Part shown: one piece after another, positions 1 to 5,184 of the stretch
Layout of the letters: each line of letters opens with the position of its first letter
Position numbering within the stretch: position 1 is the stretch's first letter
Assembly: GCA_027058345.1 (NCBI GenBank)
Contig: JALUTC010000088.1
Location: 1 to 5,184 of the forward strand
DNA length: 5,184 nt
Reading direction: 5' to 3'
Source of the DNA: an archaeon
GTDB lineage: Archaea > Hydrothermarchaeota > Hydrothermarchaeia > JALTZZ01 > JALUTC01
The notes under the pieces: generated by a model
Databases searched by the model: none
What the model was told of the DNA's origin: nothing
What the model saw: the letters and a program-made list of their open reading frames with translations, nothing else
Position numbers and translations under genes: made by a program

Positions 1-1
1 T

Positions 2-514
2 GAGGGAGATTCTTTAGGTGGAATTGTTGAGGTTCAAATAATAAATGTCCCTCCAGGTTTAGGAGAGCCTGTATTTGATAAGCTTGAAGCAGATTTGGCA
101 AAAGCTATAATGAGTATTGGAGCAGTTAAGGGTGTCGAATTTGGTTTGGGATTTGAATTCTCTAGGAAAAAGGGTTCTGAAGTTTTGGATGAATTTTATC
201 TGGAAGGAAATAGAATAAGAACGTATACAAATTATTCTGGTGGAATTCTTGGAGGAATTTCGAACGGAATGCCAATAATTATTAGAGCAGTTGTCAAACC
301 TACACCATCAATTAGGAAGAAAAAATTGAGAACTGTTGATTTAACAAGTATGAGAGAAACCGAAATAGAAATTTCAGGTAGGCATGATCCATGTATAGTT
401 CCGAGGGTTATACCTGTGATAGAGGCAATGGTTGCGATTACGATTGCGGATCATATGATAAGGGCAGGATATATAAATCCATGCACACTACTTAATAAAG
501 AAAAGAAAATATGA
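2..514 (+). CDS. aroC: Chorismate synthase, C-terminal part (5' end outside window)
   Basis: Chorismate synthase makes chorismate from 5-enolpyruvylshikimate-3-phosphate using reduced FMN, the last step of the shikimate pathway, in the cytoplasm. The frame is open from base 2 and reads family sequence from its first codons: a GDSLGG segment (visible residues 2-7), VPPGLGEPVFDKL (16-28), then GGILGGISNG (80-89), VKPT (98-101) and the hallmark GRHDPC (126-131). The 170 visible residues are a bit under half of the usual roughly 370. The start therefore lies left of the window, and the in-frame TTG at 95 is not a start. One small variation is TNYSGG before GILGG, where TNNAGG or similar is more usual. 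The last codons overlap the rad50 start by 4 nt (ATGA), suggesting co-transcription. The identification is secure. Confidence 0.96.
   Translation, partial: EGDSLGGIVEVQIINVPPGLGEPVFDKLEADLAKAIMSIGAVKGVEFGLGFEFSRKKGSEVLDEFYLEGNRIRTYTNYSGGILGGISNGMPIIIRAVVKPTPSIRKKKLRTVDLTSMRETEIEISGRHDPCIVPRVIPVIEAMVAITIADHMIRAGYINPCTLLNKEKKI
511..514 (+). other. ATGA start/stop overlap, aroC to rad50
   Basis: The rad50 ATG and the aroC TGA share bases. The stretch before it (AAAGAAAAGAAAAT) has no good Shine-Dalgarno, so rad50 translation probably depends on ribosomes finishing aroC. This implies a shared mRNA. Confidence 0.8.
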
Positions 515-2823
515 TAATTGAAGAATTAAGGATTGAAAATTTATTTTCTCACAAGAATACCGAGGTAAGGTTTCACGAAGGGATTAATGTAATAGTTGGG
601 GAAAATGGTTCTGGAAAAACAAGTATATTGAATTCCATTGCATTGGCATTGTTTAAGATTAAGCCTGAAGGGTTAAGGTTTAGGGATATTATAAGACTAG
701 GTGCGAGAGAAGGAAAGGTTGAATTAAAATTTAGGATAGGTAATAGAAGATATTTAATTATTAGAAAGATTTCTGATTATACATCATCCTATTTATATGA
801 GATAAATGGGAATGAAAGGATTTTAATCTCAAAGGATGAAAAAACAATTGAAAAAATTTTGAGACAGCTACTTGAGATAAATGAGGACGTTTTCATAAAT
901 TCTATATATATCAGACAGGGAGAAATACCTTCGATAATTCACAAACCACCATCTGAAAGAAAGAAGATTCTTGCAAAAATTTTAGGAATAGAAAATTTGG
1001 AGACTGCTTATAAGGAAATGGAAAAGATACGAAAAGTATATAAGTCAAGGTTAGATTTTTTGGAAGAATATAGGAAAGAGTATGAAAGATTAAATTCTGA
1101 AATATTCATGAGAAAGAAGAATCTCGAAGGATTAAAGGTAGAGTACAAGAAATTGAAATCTGAATATGAAAAATTAGTAGTTGAAAAAGATAATATAGAA
1201 AAGGAGCTAGAAGAACTTGAGGGTAAGATGCAATATATAATTAAGCTAAGAGAGTTAAAGGAACGTTTAAGAAAATTGAATGAAGAAATTTCATTTTTAA
1301 AGGAAAAGGAAGAATTTGTAAAGAAGAATAGGGAGAAATATGAAGAGTACTTAAGGTTGAAAAAGGCATATGAAAAATTAAAGGAAGAGATAATTAGGAT
1401 GAAAGAGGTTATAAAATCGAAGGAAAGAGTTAAGGAAGAATTGGCTAAGAAAAGTTTAGAGTTGAGAAAGATATCTAGAGAAATATTGGAGATGGAAAAT
1501 AAGCTTAGAGAGAATTTTGGAGATATTAATTTGAAGGAGATTTCGAAGCTATACAAGGAGGTTGAAGATAGTATAAAATTGTTGGAGAGTCAAAGGGAGA
1601 AAATTTTGGAGGAGACGTCGAAGATTAAGGCAATAATAAATCAAGAAGAAAGGTTTTTAGAAGAATTGAGAATGGTTAAGGATAGATGTCCTGTTTGTGA
1701 TTCAAAGATTGATAAAGATAAGAAGGAATTGATTATGAAGAGAAAGGTGCAGAGGATAAATGAGATGAGATTGAATTTAAAAGAACTGAATAAAAATTTG
1801 GAAAAGATTGAAAGTGAAATTTCCAAAAGAGATTACATGCGAAAAATATTACTTAAGTATAATCCTGAATATATAGAAATGTTACTAAATAGGAAGAAGA
1901 GTCTTGAAGAAGAAATTTCATTACTAGAACGTGAAATTGATAAAGATTTTGACAAAATTATAAGAGAAAAGGAAAGGATGTTGAATGATTTAGAAATAAA
2001 CCTTAAGGATCTTGAAAAGATTTATAATAGATATATAACATGTGTTGAAATATTAAAGGAAAAGAATATCGAGACGTTGATAAATGAAAGGGATAGGATT
2101 AGTAAAGAAATAAATGAAATAGTTAAAATAATAGGTTCTGAGGAAGAAATTTCTTCAAGGATTAATTTATTGAGAAAGGTTAAAGATGAGATTGAACAAA
2201 GGATGAATAATCTATTAAAAAGGATATCTAAACTCGAAGGTATGATATCTTCGGAAGAAGAGAATTTGAAGAAATATGAGAAACGTCTAGAGGAAGTTAG
2301 AGAGAAAATTAAGGAGAGAAATGTCTTAGCAAAGTTCATAAAATTTTTAGAACATGTTAGGAAGATATTTGGTAAGGATTATTTGCAGAAGAAGATAAGG
2401 GAACAATATATTCCACTAATTGAAGAATATACAAAACACTTCTTCAAGAAGTTTAACATATCGTTTAGCGACATCAAATTGAGCGAGGATTTGGACATAA
2501 CAATTATAAGAGGAAATGGAAGATTACCTCTCGATTCTTTAAGTGGTGGAGAAAAGATATCTCTTGCATTGTCCTTAAGACTGGCAATCTCAAGAATATT
2601 CGCATCTAAAATGGAACTATTAATACTTGACGAGCCAACAATACATTTGGATTCGAATAGAAAATATTGTTTGATTAACATTTTAAAGGAACTAAGGGAT
2701 ATTCCTCAGATGATTATTGTCACACATGATAAGGAGTTTGAACAAATAGGAGAAAATTTAATCGAAGTATATAAAGAAAATAATATGTCGAAAATTTCAC
2801 AAAGAATTCCAACATATGTTTAG
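511..2823 (+). CDS. rad50: DNA double-strand break repair ATPase Rad50
   Basis: Rad50 is the ABC/SMC-type ATPase that works with the Mre11 nuclease to tether and process DNA double-strand breaks. Of 770 aa, the N-terminal lobe carries Walker A (GENGSGKT, residues 30-37) and the Q-loop in IYIRQGEI (Q136). A proline-free, Lys/Glu-rich coiled coil (148-393) leads to the zinc hook CPVC (C393, C396). The returning arm has one proline (P452) and is proline-free to P635. The C-terminal lobe has the signature LSGGE (677-681), Walker B LLILDEP with D707 and catalytic E708, the D-loop, and H-loop His739. All ATPase motifs are present, so the gene looks functional. It is somewhat shorter than typical archaeal Rad50 of about 880 aa, which implies shorter arms. 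ATG 511 gives a typical Rad50 N-terminus (MIIEELRIENLFSHKNTEV). It has no clear Shine-Dalgarno and overlaps the aroC stop, so reinitiation is likely. No mre11, herA or nurA is adjacent. Confidence 0.96.
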   Translation: MIIEELRIENLFSHKNTEVRFHEGINVIVGENGSGKTSILNSIALALFKIKPEGLRFRDIIRLGAREGKVELKFRIGNRRYLIIRKISDYTSSYLYEINGNERILISKDEKTIEKILRQLLEINEDVFINSIYIRQGEIPSIIHKPPSERKKILAKILGIENLETAYKEMEKIRKVYKSRLDFLEEYRKEYERLNSEIFMRKKNLEGLKVEYKKLKSEYEKLVVEKDNIEKELEELEGKMQYIIKLRELKERLRKLNEEISFLKEKEEFVKKNREKYEEYLRLKKAYEKLKEEIIRMKEVIKSKERVKEELAKKSLELRKISREILEMENKLRENFGDINLKEISKLYKEVEDSIKLLESQREKILEETSKIKAIINQEERFLEELRMVKDRCPVCDSKIDKDKKELIMKRKVQRINEMRLNLKELNKNLEKIESEISKRDYMRKILLKYNPEYIEMLLNRKKSLEEEISLLEREIDKDFDKIIREKERMLNDLEINLKDLEKIYNRYITCVEILKEKNIETLINERDRISKEINEIVKIIGSEEEISSRINLLRKVKDEIEQRMNNLLKRISKLEGMISSEEENLKKYEKRLEEVREKIKERNVLAKFIKFLEHVRKIFGKDYLQKKIREQYIPLIEEYTKHFFKKFNISFSDIKLSEDLDITIIRGNGRLPLDSLSGGEKISLALSLRLAISRIFASKMELLILDEPTIHLDSNRKYCLINILKELRDIPQMIIVTHDKEFEQIGENLIEVYKENNMSKISQRIPTYV
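2816..2823 (+). other. 8-nt overlap, rad50 to radical SAM gene
   Basis: The radical SAM ATG lies 5 nt before the rad50 TAG in another frame. No Shine-Dalgarno is visible just upstream, and no other usable start exists back to the in-frame stop at 2759-2761. Translational coupling to rad50 is the simplest reading. Confidence 0.75.
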
Positions 2824-3898
2824 CACAGAATCCTTTGTTATAAATCCAAACATTATAATTAGTAGCTATTGCTATTCAATATTAAGATTTGAACCATATA
2901 CATCATGCGACCATTCTTGCTTATATTGTTATAGAAGGTGGGTTGCAAAAAATTTCAACAAAGAAATTTCCAATCATCTTAAAATATTTAGAAAAATATA
3001 TAAAAAGATAAACTATCCAATAAGAGCATCAACTCTCACGGATCCATTTGGTAAATTGGAGGAAAGATATAAGATAATGTTAAAGTTTCTCAAATTATGC
3101 AAGGAGAGAAATTTACCCTTAATTATAAATACAAAGTCTGACTTAATCTCCAAGGAGCCTTGGATTAACCATTTGTATGACAATGTAATAATACAATTTT
3201 CTGTCTCAACATTGTACCATTGTAATAAGTTCGAACCATATGCTCCCGATGTATTTAAAAGGTTTGATGCAATGGAAAAGCTTTCTGAAAATGGATATAA
3301 TGTAATCTTAAGATATCAACCTTTAATTCCTAATATTGTTGAAGATGAATACAAGGAAATATTGGAGGAAGCAAAAGGTTCTGGAGTAAAACAAATCATT
3401 GTTGAGAGTATTAGATTAAAGGTTAATGATCAATTCTTAACATATATAAGGGGGATAAAGTTTGAGAAGTATTTCGAATCAGATTATCTGATAACTCCTG
3501 AAAAAACTTACAGGGAGAAGGTTATAAAGATGGTATATAATTATTCGAAGAAGCTTGGATTAGAATTTTCAACATGTAAGGAAGGATTCTTTGAACTTCA
3601 CACAGCTAAGAACTGTTGCGGATTTCATCATTTAAATTCTTATAAAATAAGATTAACGTTAAAAGAGATATACGATGCTATTAAAAATAAAGGATATATA
3701 CATATTAACGATGTGAATAAAATTTTGGACGAAAGATTTATAGAAAGGAATCCTGAATTAATTCATAAGAAAATATTTAAATTATTCATGAAACATTATA
3801 GAAAATTGCTGAAAGTAATTGAAAGTAACACTGTATCGGAAATATCCCCATTATACTTTGATGAAAAAACTAAAAAAATTATGATAAAAACTTTTTAA
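2816..3898 (+). CDS. SplB-like radical SAM protein (COG1533 type), substrate unknown
   Basis: This is a radical S-adenosylmethionine enzyme of the spore photoproduct lyase-like group. The 4Fe-4S motif is CX3CX2C (C31, C35, C38, followed by Y39) inside EPYTSCDHSCLYCYRRW. Other family landmarks are TLTDPFGKLEE (73-83), a TKS strand (106-108), QFSVST followed by FEP and a KR pair (127-150), and RYQPLIPN. A second cysteine set lies further on: C254 in STCKEGF, then NCCGFHH (C267, C268, H271, H272). This could bind a second metal site. The last 80 or so residues are helical and basic. ATG 2816 is the first standard start after an in-frame stop at 2759-2761, and it overlaps the rad50 stop by 8 nt. 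The neighbour suggests a nucleic-acid role, but that is inference. From memory of Bacillus SPL, its catalytic cysteine would align with T73, so lesion reversal by the SPL mechanism is doubtful. Confidence 0.88.
   Translation: MFSTESFVINPNIIISSYCYSILRFEPYTSCDHSCLYCYRRWVAKNFNKEISNHLKIFRKIYKKINYPIRASTLTDPFGKLEERYKIMLKFLKLCKERNLPLIINTKSDLISKEPWINHLYDNVIIQFSVSTLYHCNKFEPYAPDVFKRFDAMEKLSENGYNVILRYQPLIPNIVEDEYKEILEEAKGSGVKQIIVESIRLKVNDQFLTYIRGIKFEKYFESDYLITPEKTYREKVIKMVYNYSKKLGLEFSTCKEGFFELHTAKNCCGFHHLNSYKIRLTLKEIYDAIKNKGYIHINDVNKILDERFIERNPELIHKKIFKLFMKHYRKLLKVIESNTVSEISPLYFDEKTKKIMIKTF
3864..3878 (-). terminator. Oligo-T terminator of the serA operon, inside the radical SAM gene
   Basis: Read on the minus strand, the stop codon of the small cysteine-rich gene is followed at once by seven T (3878-3872), AG, then six T (3869-3864). 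Archaeal RNA polymerase commonly stops at such T-rich tracts without a hairpin, and I see no stem here. On the plus strand the same bases encode the lysine-rich EKTKK near the end of the radical SAM protein. Position and composition support the call, but termination is inferred. Confidence 0.6.
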
Positions 3899-4226
3899 CA
3901 CATTCTGAACCATATGGTCCAAAAGTAATATTATAGATTGAGATGTAGAAACAATTTTTTATCTTTCTGTTACATCTTCTGCAGTAATCGTTACATCTTT
4001 CCTTAATTATTTTTGATTCACTCTTAGATCTAGAAATTATTATTATATCTCTTCCCTCTCTTTTGATTATATTTTCTCTAATTGCCATTTCAATTATCTT
4101 ACTAATTTCCTCAGGATTCTTCGTGAATAATTTTAAGAAGTCAACGAAATCTTTAATACTAATCTTATCCCTTCTAATACAGGATATTGCCTTTAATATT
4201 ATTTCATAATTTTGAAAACTTTGCAT
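3879..4226 (-). CDS. Small cysteine-rich protein, possible winged helix plus zinc-binding domain
   Basis: I do not recognise a named family. The 115-aa product has two parts. Residues 8-64 look like a helical bundle ending in a short beta hairpin (IIKREGRDIIIIS), which resembles a winged-helix fold. Residues 78-113 hold five cysteines (C78, C82, C85, C92, C109) in a pattern CX3CX2C, X6, C, then FGPYGSEC. The CxxC followed by a GP(Y)G-x-x-C turn recalls small treble-clef or zinc-ribbon domains, so Zn binding is plausible. I prefer ATG 4224-4226 because GGTG sits 6 nt upstream. In-frame TTG 4241 or GTG 4235 would add 5 or 3 residues. The gene overlaps the serA stop by 23 nt and was probably co-transcribed with serA. 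Its end overlaps the opposing radical SAM gene by 20 bp. Strong codon structure and ordered cysteines argue that it is real. A regulatory role is only a guess. Confidence 0.8.
   Translation of the reverse strand: MQSFQNYEIILKAISCIRRDKISIKDFVDFLKLFTKNPEEISKIIEMAIRENIIKREGRDIIIISRSKSESKIIKERCNDYCRRCNRKIKNCFYISIYNITFGPYGSECVKKFLS
3955..3960 (+). terminator. Candidate oligo-T stop for the aroC-rad50-radical SAM transcript
   Basis: A run of six T on the plus strand begins 57 nt past the radical SAM stop codon and is followed by the T-rich ATCTTTCTG. A weaker run of five T (3892-3896) overlaps the stop codon itself. Either could end the plus-strand transcript, which would then carry antisense to the small opposing gene. 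The evidence is composition only. Confidence 0.3.
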
Positions 4227-5184
4227 ACTTGACACCGTCAAGATTCTTCATCGAATCAACAATTTCATTCCTGATTTCCTGATCTGTTATTATTATCATG
4301 ACTTGCTCATTTTCGGACTCCTTTCTGCTAACTTGTAGATATGCAATGTTTATTCCATTTTCTCCCAAAAATGTTGTCACCTTTCCTATCATGCCCGGTT
4401 TATCTTCAATCTTTACGATTAATATATTATTTTCGAATGGTATATTAAAGTTATATCCATCAAATCTAAGGATTCTTTGCTCATCAAACCTGCATCCAAC
4501 GAGTAATTCATGATTTAAAAATCTTATCATTATCGTTTGCATTCCATATACTGTTATATCTTTCTTTCCTTCTATTATTTCCATTCCTCTATTTCTTGCA
4601 AGGGTTCTTGAATTCAATATATTTACACCAGTTGTAACTATTTCAGATAAATAACCTTTTAACAATGCATTTGTGATCATTTTTAAATCCTCTTCACCAA
4701 ATTCTTTTGATACAAATATTTCTATTCTTGAAATTTCTCCGTTAGAGAATTTTTGAACAAATCTACCAGCCTTTTCAGCCAATGCTAATATATATTTAAG
4801 TCTTTCCATCGATTCCTTATCTATTACAGGGAAGTTAACAGGATTTTTAGGAGGTTCGCCATTCAATATTCTTTCTATATCTTCACAAATCATTAGGCAT
4901 GCAAGCTTCTGTGCTTCTTTCGTGTTTCCACCAATGTGTGGTGTAACGATGACGTTATCCAATTTTAGCAATGGAGAATCAAATGGAGGTTCCTTTTCAA
5001 AAACATCCAGGGCTGCACCTGCAACCTTACCATTTTTCAATGCTTCATACAAATCGTTCTCATTTATAATTCCACCTCTTGCACAATTTATTATAAATAC
5101 GCCATCTTTCATCTTTTCTATTTCCTTCTTTGTTATCATGTTTTTAGTCTTCTCCGTTAATGGGACGTGAATTGTTATAAAATC
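4204..5184 (-). CDS. serA: D-3-phosphoglycerate dehydrogenase, C-terminal part (5' end outside window)
   Basis: This NAD-dependent enzyme oxidises 3-phosphoglycerate to 3-phosphohydroxypyruvate, the first committed step of serine synthesis. The frame is open to the right edge and reads DFITIHVPLTEKT before the in-frame ATG at 5137-5139, so that ATG is internal. In visible numbering the catalytic triad is R36 (CARGG), E65 (DVFEKEP) and H83 (TPHIGG). Residues from about 105 to 250 form the intervening allosteric substrate-binding domain, including NSRTLARNRG. Residues from about 252 to 326 form an ACT domain (IEDKPGMIGKVTTFLGENGI), which commonly gives serine feedback control. The 326 residues plus about 200 missing ones fit the long-form enzyme of about 525 aa. 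Lone hydroxyacid dehydrogenases without these two domains are excluded. The stop overlaps the downstream small gene. Confidence 0.95.
   Translation of the reverse strand, partial: DFITIHVPLTEKTKNMITKKEIEKMKDGVFIINCARGGIINENDLYEALKNGKVAGAALDVFEKEPPFDSPLLKLDNVIVTPHIGGNTKEAQKLACLMICEDIERILNGEPPKNPVNFPVIDKESMERLKYILALAEKAGRFVQKFSNGEISRIEIFVSKEFGEEDLKMITNALLKGYLSEIVTTGVNILNSRTLARNRGMEIIEGKKDITVYGMQTIMIRFLNHELLVGCRFDEQRILRFDGYNFNIPFENNILIVKIEDKPGMIGKVTTFLGENGINIAYLQVSRKESENEQVMIIITDQEIRNEIVDSMKNLDGVKYAKFSKL
4233..4236 (-). promoter_or_regulatory. Shine-Dalgarno-like GGTG for the small cysteine-rich gene
   Basis: On the minus strand GGTG ends 6 nt before ATG 4226-4224 and matches part of the archaeal anti-Shine-Dalgarno complement GGAGGTGATC. 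It lies inside the last codons of serA. It favours this ATG over the upstream in-frame TTG (4241) and GTG (4235), for which I see no comparable site. Four bases is a weak match. Confidence 0.45.

Noticed and set aside
95..97. TTG as the start of a 139-aa protein
   Set aside because: The frame continues upstream to base 2 with clear chorismate synthase sequence (GDSLGG, PPGLGEP), so this is an internal Leu codon.
1008..1556. Minus-strand open frame of 182 codons inside rad50
   Set aside because: It is antisense to the Lys/Glu-rich coiled coil. Its Ser/Phe/Leu-rich translation is the usual complement of AAG/GAA codons and shows no domain.
1687..1698. CPVC read as a stand-alone zinc-finger or rubredoxin-like site
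   Set aside because: A single CXXC at the middle of a long coiled coil flanked by ATPase halves is the Rad50 zinc hook, which binds zinc by dimerising.
1641..2681. Three shorter minus-strand frames (1641-1826, 2022-2339, 2379-2681)
   Set aside because: All lie opposite well-conserved Rad50 sequence, including the hook and ATPase motifs, and have low-complexity Ser/Phe/Leu translations.
2931..2960. Assignment of the radical SAM gene as a true spore photoproduct lyase
   Set aside because: The Fe-S motif context (CDHSCLYCYRRW) and the likely absence of the SPL catalytic cysteine fit the broader COG1533 group better.
5137..5139. ATG as the serA start
   Set aside because: The 15 upstream codons to the window edge read conserved dehydrogenase sequence, so the Met is internal.
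4298..5170. Plus-strand frames 4298-4513 and 4922-5170
   Set aside because: They are antisense to the ACT/allosteric and catalytic parts of serA, and their translations show no recognisable motif.

Overview
The window is AT-rich and packed with genes: coding sequence covers it end to end, and neighbouring genes overlap instead of leaving spacers. The gene set points to an archaeon: an archaeal-type Rad50, a SplB-like radical SAM protein of the COG1533 type, and chorismate synthase and 3-phosphoglycerate dehydrogenase of common prokaryotic form. Arg codons are mostly AGA/AGG, Ile is often ATA, proteins are rich in Lys/Glu/Ile, and genes overlap at ATGA-type junctions. A thermophile is plausible, but no marker here fixes the lineage.

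Plus strand, 2-3898: a run of three genes. It opens with the C-terminal part of chorismate synthase (aroC, cut by the left edge). The ATGA overlap at 511-514 leads into a complete rad50 (770 aa, with Walker A, Q-loop, CPVC zinc hook, LSGGE signature, Walker B and H-loop). An 8-nt overlap then leads into a complete 360-aa radical SAM protein related to spore photoproduct lyase (SplB/COG1533). The three were probably co-transcribed and translationally coupled. The usual archaeal Rad50 partners (mre11, herA, nurA) are not in the window.

Minus strand, 5184-3879: a convergent pair. It begins with the C-terminal two thirds of a long-form 3-phosphoglycerate dehydrogenase (serA: end of the catalytic/NAD domain, intervening allosteric domain, ACT domain), cut by the right edge. 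A small overlapping gene follows, encoding a 115-aa protein with a helical N-terminal half and a cysteine-rich C-terminal half (probable metal-binding, possible DNA-binding).

The two operons meet tail to tail and overlap by 20 bp (3879-3898). An oligo-T tract that looks like the terminator of the minus-strand operon lies inside the last codons of the plus-strand radical SAM gene. aroC (shikimate pathway) and serA (serine synthesis) are biosynthetic. rad50 handles DNA ends, and the radical SAM protein could act in nucleic-acid chemistry but its substrate is unknown. I found no RNA gene, mobile element, CRISPR array or intergenic region.
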